From Oribacterium sp. KHPX15 (GTDB lineage Bacteria; Bacillota; Clostridia; Lachnospirales; Lachnospiraceae), in the NCBI RefSeq assembly GCF_900107835.1, contig NZ_FNRG01000004.1, positions 152,772 to 216,771 on the forward strand: a stretch of 64,000 nucleotides of DNA, in the 5' to 3' direction. Numbering within the stretch: position 1 is the first letter of the stretch; each line of letters begins with the position of its first letter. The position numbers and the translations under genes were made by a program. Under the pieces are notes generated by a model, which made no database searches, had not been told where the DNA came from, and saw only the letters and a list, made by a program, of their open reading frames with translations. This document shows positions 1-8,283 of the stretch, one piece after another.

Positions 1-89
1 TGCTGTCCTCATGACATTGATCGCCCTAAGCCGATGACCCGGTTTTGTATAAAAGAAATATGATAATATTTACATAGGAGGCTGAAATA

Positions 90-431
90 ATGGGATTGTT
101 CGGAAAAAAAGATGAAAAAATCGACCATGAAAAGGAACTTGCCAGATTAAAAGCATTTGCATCTCTTACCCCTGAGGAGCTCGCGAAGAAGATGGAAGAA
201 GCACAAAAGGCTGCTCAGGAGGCTTTTGACAAGCTGACTCCGGAAGAACAGGAGCGTGCAAAGGCAGAAGCAGAGAGAATGATGCGTGAGTCAGAGCAGG
301 AGCGTAATGCGCTTCTTCAGGAAGCTCAAAAGTTTGGCCTGAAGGTTCCCAAGTTCTGTCCGTACTGCGGAACCGAAAACAAGGGCGGCAATTTCTGTCC
401 GAGCTGCGGAGCACCGTATAAAACAAACTAG
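90..431 (+). CDS. Small helical zinc-ribbon protein
   Basis: Function unknown. The 113-residue product starts at an ATG behind a strong TAGGAGG site. Residues ~10-85 are highly charged (Lys/Glu/Arg/Ala/Gln) and look like a long helix or coiled coil. The C-terminus carries a treble-clef-like zinc ribbon with Cys90, Cys93, Cys103 and Cys106 (CPYCG and CPSCG knuckles). There is no signal peptide or membrane segment, so it should be cytoplasmic. It is one of five double-CxxC proteins in this window; the others have the ribbon at the N-terminus and a membrane segment. It is monocistronic, followed by its own terminator. Confidence 0.8.
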   Translation: MGLFGKKDEKIDHEKELARLKAFASLTPEELAKKMEEAQKAAQEAFDKLTPEEQERAKAEAERMMRESEQERNALLQEAQKFGLKVPKFCPYCGTENKGGNFCPSCGAPYKTN

Positions 432-444
432 TCCAGCATATGTT

Positions 445-520
445 AAGTATCTGATACATCATATTCGCTATTACAGCTTATGTTTTAGCGATTTAACAAC
501 ACACAATGTGCCAGATACTT
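445..520. other. Distant inverted repeat downstream of zinc-ribbon gene
   Basis: AAGTATCTG (445-453) and CAGATACTT (512-520) form a 9-bp inverted repeat around a 58-nt AT-rich loop. It precedes the intrinsic terminator. It could be a 3'-UTR structure; nothing else is recognised between 432 and 557. Confidence 0.3.
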
Positions 521-557
521 ATTATTCGATGGACTATAAGTACGGAATAAATAAATT

Positions 558-597
558 AATCCCTTGTCTCCACCACCAAATGGAGACAGGGGATTTT
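558..597 (+). terminator. Intrinsic terminator
   Basis: Long stem (ATCCC..TGTCTCCA / TGGAGACA..GGGGAT) with an 8-nt loop followed by a T5 tract. It ends the 90-431 transcript and insulates the heat-shock gene downstream. Confidence 0.85.
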
Positions 598-625
598 TAA
601 GTTTACAAAAAGTTTATAATTTTTG

Positions 626-652
626 TTAGCACTCGCCGTTGACAAGTGCTAA
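626..652 (+). promoter_or_regulatory. CIRCE operator (HrcA binding site)
   Basis: TTAGCACTC, a 9-nt spacer, then AAGTGCTAA. This matches the CIRCE consensus TTAGCACTC-N9-GAGTGCTAA at all but one base. It overlaps the -35 box of the hsp20 promoter, so HrcA binding would directly block RNA polymerase. CIRCE normally controls groESL and dnaK operons; here it governs a small heat-shock protein. Confidence 0.93.
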
Positions 653-667
653 CAATAAGACTATAAC
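639..667 (+). promoter_or_regulatory. Vegetative promoter of hsp20
   Basis: TTGACA (639-644), a 17-bp spacer, then TATAAC (662-667). The -35 box lies inside the CIRCE element. The predicted start leaves a ~130-nt 5' UTR. Confidence 0.85.
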
Positions 668-802
668 ATAGTTGTAAACAAAAAGAGGGGTTCAAAAAGA
701 CAAGAAACTGATTCAAATCTTCCCTGATCACAGCTGATCTGTAGTTGATACTGAATCAAAAACAAATCTTCAAGAGCCTGAATATAAAGGAGGAATTTTG
801 AT

Positions 803-1243
803 ATGTTGTATATGCCTAGTATTTTTGGTGATAACTTTATGGATGACTTTTTCGGCGACTTCAATCGCGACCTGCATTCAAGACCTGCACATAACAGTCA
901 GCCTGCAAATCTGATGAGAACCGACATCAAGGAAAACGACAAGGCTTATGAAATGGCTGTCGAGCTTCCGGGTTACAAGAAAGAGGACGTTAAACTTGAG
1001 CTTAATGATGGATACCTGAAGATAAGCGCTACACATAATGACGACAAAGAAGAGAAGGACAAAGAGGGCAGAGTTATCCGCCGCGAGCGTTACAGCGGCT
1101 CAATGCAGAGAAGCTTCTATGTAGGCGATGACTTCACTCCACAGGACATCGAAGCTAAATTCGAAGACGGAATCCTCAAGATCGACCTTCCAAAGAAGGA
1201 AGTTAAGAGAATCGAGGCTCCGAGATACATCGAGATCAAGTAA
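803..1243 (+). CDS. Hsp20/alpha-crystallin family small heat-shock protein
   Basis: ATP-independent holdase that binds unfolding proteins under stress and keeps them refoldable. The 146-residue length is normal for bacterial sHsps. The N-terminal arm (1-40) contains the MPSIFGDNFMDDFF-like aromatic region, followed by an alpha-crystallin domain with ELPGYKKEDVKLEL, and the conserved G-x-L motif in DGILKIDLPK near the end. A C-terminal I-x-I (IEI) is present and would mediate oligomer contacts. AAGGAGG precedes the ATG. The CIRCE element upstream means HrcA repression and heat induction. Confidence 0.95.
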   Translation: MLYMPSIFGDNFMDDFFGDFNRDLHSRPAHNSQPANLMRTDIKENDKAYEMAVELPGYKKEDVKLELNDGYLKISATHNDDKEEKDKEGRVIRRERYSGSMQRSFYVGDDFTPQDIEAKFEDGILKIDLPKKEVKRIEAPRYIEIK

Positions 1244-1252
1244 TAACTTAAG

Positions 1253-1283
1253 AAGCATGGCGCTGACGGCGCCATGCTTTTAG
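1253..1283 (+). terminator. Intrinsic terminator of hsp20
   Basis: 11-bp perfect stem (AAGCATGGCGC / GCGCCATGCTT) with a 5-nt loop just after the stop codon, followed by a T-rich stretch. Confidence 0.85.
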
Positions 1284-1309
1284 AATTTTATTTTCCCGCA
1301 AATTTATTG

Positions 1310-1338
1310 TTGACAACAGCTCTCTATTCTTGTAGAAT
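1310..1338 (+). promoter_or_regulatory. Strong promoter for the tRNA-Pro pair
   Basis: TTGACA (1310-1315), exactly 17 bp, TAGAAT (1333-1338). It lies ~35 bp before the first tRNA. Confidence 0.85.
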
Positions 1339-1372
1339 ACACTAGTCGCTTGAAAAGAGCGGTCATTTAGCT

Positions 1373-1447
1373 CGGGGTGTGGCTCAGTTTGGCTAGAGCA
1401 CCTGGTTTGGGACCAGGGGGTCGCAGGTTCGAATCCTGTCACCCCGA
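1373..1447 (+). tRNA. tRNA-Pro(TGG)
   Basis: Full cloverleaf. The acceptor stem CGGGGTG/CACCCCG has seven pairs with discriminator A. D arm GCTC/GAGC, anticodon stem CCTGG/CCAGG with loop TTTGGGA (anticodon TGG), T loop TTCGAAT. CCA is not encoded. The C1-G72 first pair and G35-G36-G37 are typical of bacterial tRNA-Pro. Confidence 0.96.
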
Positions 1448-1470
1448 CTTTTTCATTTTCATATAGATAT

Positions 1471-1545
1471 CGGGGTGTAGCTCAGTTTGGTTAGAGCGCT
1501 TGGTTAGGGACCAAGAGGTCGCAAGTTCGAATCCTGTCACTCCGA
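1471..1545 (+). tRNA. tRNA-Pro(AGG), diverged duplicate
   Basis: Near-copy of the preceding tRNA, 23 bp downstream in the same transcript. Anticodon stem CTTGG/CCAAG, loop TTAGGGA, anticodon AGG, which would read CCU (and CCC/CCA if A34 is converted to inosine). The acceptor stem has one G-T pair and the T stem (GCAAG/CCTGT) has an A-C mismatch absent from its neighbour. A34 tRNAs other than Arg(ACG) are uncommon in bacteria. It may be functional with TadA modification or may be drifting toward a pseudogene. Confidence 0.85.
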
Positions 1546-1556
1546 CGATCACATCA

Positions 1557-1587
1557 CGGAGGTTCGTTTATCGGACCTCCGTTTTTT
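1557..1587 (+). terminator. Intrinsic terminator of the tRNA-Pro operon
   Basis: CGGAGGTTC/GACCTCCG-type stem with a short loop, followed by T6. Confidence 0.9.
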
Positions 1588-1633
1588 CGTCTTCTGATCC
1601 ATGATATACTATAAAGTAATACGGAGGCACAAA

Positions 1634-2785
1634 ATGACTTTTTTCCACTTATCCGACCTTCATCTGGGTCTCAAACTCATAAATCACGATCTCCTGGAAG
1701 ATCAAAAATACATTCTCGAAAAAATCATCAACTACGCAAAAGAACATAAACCGGATGCCATCATTATAGCGGGAGACATATACGACAAGGCCATACCGCC
1801 TGTAGAGGCTGTGGATCTTTTTGATTATTTCATACGGAAGCTTACAGCCGCTGCTCCCGATGCAGAAATAATGCTCATAAGCGGCAACCATGACAGCGCA
1901 CCGCGGGTAAATATCTTCAGAAACATTCTGGAGCGGCAGAAGATACATATGATAGGAACTCCGCCTGTAACTCCGGAGGATCACATAGAAAAAGTTACTA
2001 TCGAAGATTCCTTTGGTCCCGTCAACTATTACCTTCTTCCCTTTGTGAAACCCTCCATGATAAAAAACATTACAGGCACTGATAAAAACGGTCTGAATCT
2101 GTCCTATAACGACTCTCTCCACAAACTTCTGGAGCGTGAGCAGATTAATGCAGAAGAGCGGAACATCTTCGTAAGCCACCAGTTCTACCTTCCCCAGGGA
2201 AAGTCCCCCGAAGAAATCGAACGAATGGATTCCGAGATACATACCGTCGGAAACATTGACCAGGTTAATGCAGACCTGCTGGAACCCTTTGACTACGCAG
2301 CACTTGGTCATATCCATAAACCCATGAAGGTTGGCAGTGAATTTTACCGCTACTCAGGGACACCTCTTGCCTGCTCGGTTTCAGAAGCAGGACAGGAGAA
2401 AGGCATCATCAAGGTTACCCTTGGGCAGAAAGGAGACATCAGAACGGAGATTCTGCCTCTGGAGCCTTTAAGACAGGTTCGTGTCATAAGAGGTACTCTG
2501 TCCGAGGTTTTGACCAGAAGCTCGGACGATTACGTAACCGTAATCCTTGAAGACAAAGTCGACCTGGACGTTTTCGATATTCAGGACAGGCTTCGTAACG
2601 CTTTCCCGAATCTTCTGGAGATACGCCGGGAAACCCTTAGAAAGGCAGACTATAAAAACCGTTTTGAGCCTGAACGAGCACTGGATCCCTTTGAGCTTTG
2701 CAATTCATTTCTGAAGGATCTGGACGAAGAAGAACAGGCACTTTTGAAAGATGTGATCAATTCTATACAGGAGAGAACATTTTGA
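1634..2785 (+). CDS. sbcD: Exonuclease SbcCD subunit D (Mre11-like nuclease)
   Basis: Metal-dependent nuclease of the SbcCD complex, which opens hairpins and removes palindromic or blocked DNA ends at replication forks. The 383-residue protein shows the calcineurin-like phosphoesterase motifs in order: HLSDLHLG (residues 5-12), AGDIYD, SGNHD, then GHIHK. A start at the internal ATG is preferred over an upstream in-frame codon because ACGGAGG lies just before it and the family always begins with the HxSDxH segment. It overlaps sbcC by 4 nt, so the two are translationally coupled. Confidence 0.97.
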   Translation: MTFFHLSDLHLGLKLINHDLLEDQKYILEKIINYAKEHKPDAIIIAGDIYDKAIPPVEAVDLFDYFIRKLTAAAPDAEIMLISGNHDSAPRVNIFRNILERQKIHMIGTPPVTPEDHIEKVTIEDSFGPVNYYLLPFVKPSMIKNITGTDKNGLNLSYNDSLHKLLEREQINAEERNIFVSHQFYLPQGKSPEEIERMDSEIHTVGNIDQVNADLLEPFDYAALGHIHKPMKVGSEFYRYSGTPLACSVSEAGQEKGIIKVTLGQKGDIRTEILPLEPLRQVRVIRGTLSEVLTRSSDDYVTVILEDKVDLDVFDIQDRLRNAFPNLLEIRRETLRKADYKNRFEPERALDPFELCNSFLKDLDEEEQALLKDVINSIQERTF

Positions 2786-5700
2786 AACCGATAACATTAA
2801 CCATGCAGGCCTTCGGGTCCTATGGAAAGAAAACCAATATAGATTTTACTAACACGAGACAGAACCTCTTCCTTGTGACCGGAGATACCGGTGCCGGAAA
2901 AACAACTATTTTTGACGCCATGGTCTTTGCACTTTACGGCGAGGCCAGCTCCGGGAACAACAAAAAGGACGGTGTGGAGCTGCAGAGCCAGTACGTGGAT
3001 TTCGATGTGGAGCCCTTTGTAGAGCTTGAATTTACCGAACTGGAAGGCGGAGAGGAGCACACCTATACTGTGCGACGCATCCCAAGGCACCTTCGCCCCG
3101 CAAAGCGTAAAGGAGCAAAGGATCAGATCATCAGTGAATCCCTGTCCCTCCTTATGCCGGATGGCTCGGAATATCCTCAGAAAGAGGCTAATGCAAAACT
3201 CCTGGAGATAGTCGGTCTCACCAAAAGTCAGTTTATGCAGGTAGCCATGATCGCACAGGGGGAGTTCATGGAGCTTCTCAGGGCAAAGTCCGATGATAAA
3301 AAAGCCATATTCAGAAAGCTCTTCGGAACAGAACTTTACCAGAAACTGGTGGATGAACTCGGAAATCGCAAAAAAGAAAAACTCACAGACATATCCAGGA
3401 TAAAAACCGCCTGCCAGACAGAAGCAGGTCACGTTAAGGTACCGGAGTATTTCGTTAAGGCAAAGGAAATGTCGGACCTTCAGCAAAGCATCTTAAGGTC
3501 TGACCGCATGAATGTTGCGGACATGGAGGATTTTCTGGAGCTTCTTTCGGAGCTTCTGGAGCTGACACATGACAGGCAGAAATCAATGCAGGAAACCTAC
3601 GACCTTCTCACCTCTGACAGAGATAAAAAAATGAAGGCTCTTACTGAAGGACAGACCATCGCCATATCCTTTAAACAGCTTGAGGAAGCAGAGCAGTCTC
3701 TGAGGGAATGTGAAGCCTCAAAGGAACAGATTGAAAGCTCACAAAAGCTTATTTCCGATATAAAAAAGGCATACGACATAAAGGCAGATTTCATCAGATA
3801 CAATGATCAGCAGAATCTTTTAAATGATACCGAACGTAAGCTTAAGGAACAGGAAGAAAAACTGCCTTCTCTGTCCGAAGCCGAAGATAAAGCAGTCCAA
3901 AAAGAAACCGATATGCAGAAGGCGGCTGCCGCGGAAACCGGAAGCTATGCGAAGATATATGACAGAGTATCCAAGTCTCTTGAACTGTTTGGCAGGATAA
4001 AAGCAGCCGAAGCAAATGTCAGGAACATAGAAACAAGTCTCGCTAAACTTGATAAAGCTTCCCGGGAAGCAGATGAAGCTTTTAAGTCCTGTGAAAAAGA
4101 GGAAGCTGAATGCAGAAGGCTGGAGGAAGAGCTTTCAGATACCCCTGAGAAGCTTGCTCGCTGGCAGGCAAAAGGCAATGAACTCACAGCCCTGGACACA
4201 GAGTACGAAACTGCAAAAAAGTCCTATAATGCGGCAAATCAGCAGGCAGAACAGTTTGCAAAAGCTCAGGAAGACTACATTAGCGCCAGAGAAAAGTTCA
4301 ATCTCCATAATGCTGACTATATGGCAAAGCAGAACAGCTTTCTTGATGCCCAGGCGGGATTCCTTGCAAAGGAAAAGCTGAAGCCCGGACTGCCCTGTCC
4401 TGTTTGCGGCTCCCTTGAGCACCCATCCCCCTGCCGGCTTTCTGACGAACATAAAGAGCTGACCCGGGAACTTATCGATGAGCTGGCAAAAAAGAATGAA
4501 GCTTTGAGAACCACCTCTGAAAAGGCTGCCTCAGCGGCAAAAGCCGCAAAGGAGCTTCTGTCGGAAAGGAAAGCCCGCTCAGAAGAGGATCTCCAAAAAC
4601 TCCTTACAAAAATAAAAGCACTTATTCCGGAGCTTCCCGAAGATACAGATATCAAAACTGCCATGGTAAAGCTTAATGACCGAAAAAAATCCTTCAACGA
4701 AGAAGGAAAAACTCTGAAGGAAAAGGACATCACTCTCAAAAAACTGAAGTCAAAGCTTACGGAGATTGAAGAAAAGAAACCCGTGCTTAAAAAACAGGCG
4801 GAGCTTTCACTCAGTCAGCTTTCGGAACAAAGGATAGCTCTTGCGGGACAAAAGCAGGCTTTGGAGAGTCTCATTGCCCAAAAGGATTATGAATCCGAAA
4901 ATGCCGCCAGTGAAGCACTGGATCAGGCAAAGCAGAAAAAGGAAATTGCCGATAATGCACTGAGTGATGCCCGGAAAGAGTCTCAAAAAGCAAAGGCAGA
5001 AAAAGAAGGTGCCCAAGCCCTCATCAGCCGCTACAAAGGAGATCTTCCTTCCATAAAAGACGAGCTTTCGGAGCGAAGGATACAGTATGAAGCCCTCCTT
5101 ACAGATAATGCAATGACCGAAGAAGAGTGGCAAAGCATTACCGAAAGCCATACTCAGGCAGAAGTTGCAGAGCTTCAGCAGTCCATAGATGACCACACCC
5201 GAAAGAAAACCTCAGCGGAAACCGCCATCCATACGGCAAAGACTGCCATAGGGGATAAGCCAAAACCGGAGCTGGAAGCATTGGCGGAGTCAGTAAAAGA
5301 GGCAGAAGCGAAGTGGAAGGCAGGGCAGGAGGAACTGAATATCCTGAATGACGAGCTCAATGTCAACAAACGGGCCTTTGACGCCTTAAACCCCAGGATG
5401 TCGGAGCGTGCCGATGTTGTCACCGATTTTAACCGGATCGACGGTCTATACAACCGTCTTGCCGGAAAGGTGACCGGTGCCAGAATGGACATCGAAACCT
5501 TTGTACAGAGATATTATCTTGAAAGAATTCTCTATGCCGCAAATCTGAGATTCAGTGATATGTCGGCAGGACAATTCGAGCTTCGAATGGTGGAAGATGA
5601 GCAGGCAGGAGAGGGCAAAAACAGAGGACTGGATCTCATGGTTTATTCAACAGTCACAGGTAAAGTACGTGAAGTACGAACCTTGTCCGGAGGTGAATCC

Positions 5701-5976
5701 TTTATGGCAGCCCTGTCCCTTGCTCTCGGAATGGCTGACCAGATACAGGAGAACTCTGCTGCCATAAACCTGGATGTAATGTTTATTGACGAAGGCTTCG
5801 GTTCCCTTGATGACCACTCAAGAGACCAGGCCATCAGGGTGCTTCAGCGAATGGCCAGTGGCTCCAAGCTGATCGGTATCATATCTCATGTAACCGAGTT
5901 GAAACAGGAAATCGAAGACCAGCTTATAGTCACAAAAGACGAGGAAGGCAGTCGTGTCAGATGGGAGATAAGCTGA
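2782..5976 (+). CDS. sbcC: Exonuclease SbcCD subunit C (Rad50-like SMC ATPase)
   Basis: ATPase partner of SbcD; ATP binding controls access of DNA ends to the nuclease. The product is 1064 residues. Walker A (GDTGAGKTT) lies near residue 34. Two long coiled-coil arms flank a zinc hook, CPVC, near residue 539. The ABC signature LSGGESF and Walker B (VMFIDEGFGSLD) are near the C-terminus. The start chosen is TTG at 2782, within the TTTGA that ends sbcD; AGGAGAG is 6-7 nt upstream and the family N-terminus (LKPITLTMQAFGSYG) begins there. An ATG at 2698 is in frame but lies deep in sbcD and lacks support. Confidence 0.96.
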   Translation: MKPITLTMQAFGSYGKKTNIDFTNTRQNLFLVTGDTGAGKTTIFDAMVFALYGEASSGNNKKDGVELQSQYVDFDVEPFVELEFTELEGGEEHTYTVRRIPRHLRPAKRKGAKDQIISESLSLLMPDGSEYPQKEANAKLLEIVGLTKSQFMQVAMIAQGEFMELLRAKSDDKKAIFRKLFGTELYQKLVDELGNRKKEKLTDISRIKTACQTEAGHVKVPEYFVKAKEMSDLQQSILRSDRMNVADMEDFLELLSELLELTHDRQKSMQETYDLLTSDRDKKMKALTEGQTIAISFKQLEEAEQSLRECEASKEQIESSQKLISDIKKAYDIKADFIRYNDQQNLLNDTERKLKEQEEKLPSLSEAEDKAVQKETDMQKAAAAETGSYAKIYDRVSKSLELFGRIKAAEANVRNIETSLAKLDKASREADEAFKSCEKEEAECRRLEEELSDTPEKLARWQAKGNELTALDTEYETAKKSYNAANQQAEQFAKAQEDYISAREKFNLHNADYMAKQNSFLDAQAGFLAKEKLKPGLPCPVCGSLEHPSPCRLSDEHKELTRELIDELAKKNEALRTTSEKAASAAKAAKELLSERKARSEEDLQKLLTKIKALIPELPEDTDIKTAMVKLNDRKKSFNEEGKTLKEKDITLKKLKSKLTEIEEKKPVLKKQAELSLSQLSEQRIALAGQKQALESLIAQKDYESENAASEALDQAKQKKEIADNALSDARKESQKAKAEKEGAQALISRYKGDLPSIKDELSERRIQYEALLTDNAMTEEEWQSITESHTQAEVAELQQSIDDHTRKKTSAETAIHTAKTAIGDKPKPELEALAESVKEAEAKWKAGQEELNILNDELNVNKRAFDALNPRMSERADVVTDFNRIDGLYNRLAGKVTGARMDIETFVQRYYLERILYAANLRFSDMSAGQFELRMVEDEQAGEGKNRGLDLMVYSTVTGKVREVRTLSGGESFMAALSLALGMADQIQENSAAINLDVMFIDEGFGSLDDHSRDQAIRVLQRMASGSKLIGIISHVTELKQEIEDQLIVTKDEEGSRVRWEIS

Positions 5977-6081
5977 CGTTAAGAAAAATATCCCTGCTGA
6001 TCCTCTTTAAACACTCATGATCCCCCTGCTTCCTATAATCGAAATCATGGACAAACAGGCCGTTTGGGATGATTTCACAAA

Positions 6082-6113
6082 AAATGCTCTGTGGCAACTG
6101 TCACAGAGCATTT
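6082..6113 (-). terminator. Intrinsic terminator between convergent genes
   Basis: 12-bp perfect stem AAATGCTCTGTG/CACAGAGCATTT. Read on the minus strand it is followed by a T-run, fitting the end of the 6130-6615 gene; it may also stop sbcC transcripts. Confidence 0.8.
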
Positions 6114-6129
6114 CACTATTATAAATCGT

Positions 6130-6615
6130 TCAATTATATCCAACCTCTTTTGCAAAATCCCTGACCTGAAGCTTTTCTTCATTGGGCGATTTTGCATAGA
6201 AGAGGGTATTGTCAACTACACAAAGATGATGATAATCCTTTGCGCCTTCCATTTTATAAACGAGGTAATTTTGTCCGATGTAGCTCGAATAATCCTTGGT
6301 TACAAAAGTGCTGTCCAAAGTCTTTCTGAAGATATCAAACTCATCATCCGCCGTGTTACGGTCATCGAATACATAAAACTGATATGTAAGTGAACTGTCA
6401 CGGTTGCTGGCATTCAGAGCAGTGGCAAGCCCCCTTACCCCTTCAAAGAGATCGGTATCATCAGTCACTTCAAACCCGGCTTCCTTTGCAGCCATGATAA
6501 ACTGCTGCTTGTCTATAACTCTCTTTTTTATTTCAATATCACTGAATATAACAGCCAGAGATGCGATGATCAAAATCAAAATACTGTAACTGACAAAAAG
6601 CCTTCTGAACCTCAT
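6130..6615 (-). CDS. Membrane-anchored hypothetical protein
   Basis: Not recognised. The 161-residue protein starts with a short basic stretch (MRFRR) and one hydrophobic segment (residues ~6-25), with no signal-peptidase or lipobox motif. This suggests an N-terminal anchor with a ~135-residue domain outside the membrane. The soluble part is of mixed alpha/beta character (FIMAAKEAGFEV, YQFYVFDD, YLVYKMEG, HHLCVVDNTLFYA). AAGGAGG precedes the start. It stands alone between sbcC and the DJ-1 gene. Confidence 0.75.
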   Translation of the reverse strand: MRFRRLFVSYSILILIIASLAVIFSDIEIKKRVIDKQQFIMAAKEAGFEVTDDTDLFEGVRGLATALNASNRDSSLTYQFYVFDDRNTADDEFDIFRKTLDSTFVTKDYSSYIGQNYLVYKMEGAKDYHHLCVVDNTLFYAKSPNEEKLQVRDFAKEVGYN

Positions 6616-6768
6616 AATACTCTTTTTTTCCTCCTTGAAAAAACACTTTTTCTTCCTTGAAATCGTGTTTCCCTAATGTCAAAAATTCTATCACCGGGAG
6701 CATCACAGAAGTGTCACAAAAAAGTAATAATTGAAGTTGATTTTCGCGTATCCGGAAGCCGGCCATCA

Positions 6769-7320
6769 TCATACCTGATCGTACTGTATAGCACCCTTTA
6801 TCTTTTTCGACTCCTCCGGACTCTTATAAAGCTCTATAAGCCTAAGTCCGAGATCCAGGGCATAGCCCAGACCACGGGCAGTTGTGATATTACCATCAGT
6901 CACAACACCGTCATGGACACAGTTTGCGTCCATGAGCTGATCTTCAAAACCCGGATAACAGGTAGCATTTCGGCCTTTGAGAATTCCCAGCAGCCCGATA
7001 ACCGAAGGTGCAGCACAGATAGCCGCTATCGGCTTATTCTTTTCAGCATGCTTAAGCAGCATTTCTCCAAGAGCCTTTGATGCCTTAAAATTTTCGGTTC
7101 CGGATCCACCTCCCGGGAGGAACATAATGTCGGCATCGTCAACATTAACCCTGTCTATAGTAGTATCTGTGATAATGTCTATGTCATGAGAAGTGTGAAC
7201 CCGGTTTTCTTTGTTTATGGAAATAAGTGTTACATCAAATTTTGCTCTCCTTAAAAGGTCTACAACTGCGAGGCACTCAACCTCTTCAGAGCCGTCTGCA
7301 ATAAATGCGAAAACTTTCAT
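6769..7320 (-). CDS. DJ-1/PfpI family protein
   Basis: Member of the DJ-1/ThiJ/PfpI superfamily (YajL/DJ-1 branch), linked to oxidative or carbonyl stress defence and described as glyoxalase/deglycase or chaperone-like. At 183 residues it has the usual length. The reactive cysteine sits in the nucleophile elbow IAAICAAPSVIG, and the conserved Glu near the N-terminus is in GSEEVE. The GGGSG loop (LPGGGSGTENF) is present. The exact substrate cannot be told from sequence. Its ribosome site (AAAGGAAC) is moderate. Confidence 0.93.
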   Translation of the reverse strand: MKVFAFIADGSEEVECLAVVDLLRRAKFDVTLISINKENRVHTSHDIDIITDTTIDRVNVDDADIMFLPGGGSGTENFKASKALGEMLLKHAEKNKPIAAICAAPSVIGLLGILKGRNATCYPGFEDQLMDANCVHDGVVTDGNITTARGLGYALDLGLRLIELYKSPEESKKIKGAIQYDQV

Positions 7321-7400
7321 ATTTGAAGTTCCTTTCTTTTATGGCGTGTCATAAAGTCCGTCCACCGGGGAAGGGGATTGGCAGCGCTTGTCAGTAACAG

Positions 7401-7425
7401 AAAACCCGCCGAAAAGGCGGGCTTT
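7401..7425 (-). terminator. Intrinsic terminator
   Basis: AACCCGCC GAAAA GGCGGGCTT hairpin between the two minus-strand genes; read on the minus strand it ends in TTTT. It terminates the AIM24-family gene. Confidence 0.85.
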
Positions 7426-7442
7426 AATTATGTTTTCCGGAA

Positions 7443-8123
7443 TCACTTTCTGTTGGTGGGCAGGTATGGAATAATCTGTGAAGCAACCTGCGGTATAGGC
7501 ATGGTCTGGAGCCATATCTTTCCGGGCCCTGTAACTATGGTATTAAACAAACCTTCTCCGCCGAAAAGTACGTTCTTTACTCCCTTTATCTGCTGTATGT
7601 CCATGGTACAGGTTCCTTCCATGGCTGCAAGATAACCTGTGTCGATGACCATCTGCTGGCCCGGTCCAAGGTTATATTCCTTAACATGTCCGTCCAGTTC
7701 GAGGAAAGCAATGCCGTTTCCGGACAGTCTCTGCATGATGAAACCCTCACCTCCAAAGAAGCCTGCTCCCAGCCTCTTCTGGAACGATACTGAAAGTTCA
7801 ACGCCTATGGTCGAAGCAAGGAATGCATTCTTTTGAGCTATAAGTTCCCTGCCGGGACCGATCTCAACCGGTCTGATGCCTCCGGTAAAGCTTGAAGCAA
7901 AAGCAATGAGTCCGGGACCACCTTCACATCTGTAGTGGGTAAGGAACATGGACTCACCGGTAACCATGCGTCCGAACATCTTTCCGAGACCACCGCCCTC
8001 TTGGGACATCTGCATATTTGGTGACATCCAGGCCATTCCACCGGATTCGGTTATCATTTCTTCTCCGGGTTCAAGTTCACAGATAACAACCGGCATCGGC
8101 TCGCCTTCGATAGAATATCGCAT
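7443..8123 (-). CDS. TIGR00266/AIM24 family protein
   Basis: 226 residues of a widespread family of unknown biochemical function. Its fold is a beta-helix-like barrel made of repeated Gly-rich strands. Diagnostic segments are ESGGMAWMSPNM near the N-terminus, GGEGFIMQRLSGNG in the middle and a Gly-rich GGEGLFNT near the end. The ATG chosen lies 7 nt after AAAGGAG; a longer in-frame start 9 codons earlier lacks a ribosome site. It appears monocistronic, with its own terminator. Confidence 0.92.
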   Translation of the reverse strand: MRYSIEGEPMPVVICELEPGEEMITESGGMAWMSPNMQMSQEGGGLGKMFGRMVTGESMFLTHYRCEGGPGLIAFASSFTGGIRPVEIGPGRELIAQKNAFLASTIGVELSVSFQKRLGAGFFGGEGFIMQRLSGNGIAFLELDGHVKEYNLGPGQQMVIDTGYLAAMEGTCTMDIQQIKGVKNVLFGGEGLFNTIVTGPGKIWLQTMPIPQVASQIIPYLPTNRK

Positions 8124-8283
8124 AATCATTCTCCTTTCGGTACAAATCATCCAGTTAGGAAGATTATACTAAAATAATTTCTTTATGAAAACAAATTTCG
8201 AAAATCTTAACCTTTTGATATAATAATTATCATAAGGGTAATTGTGTCGATAAAATATTGTGTAAGCATAAAGGGAGAATTGT

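Noticed and set aside
3026..5834. Several 60-140-codon open frames inside sbcC
   Set aside because: All are shadows of a well-supported 1064-residue protein.
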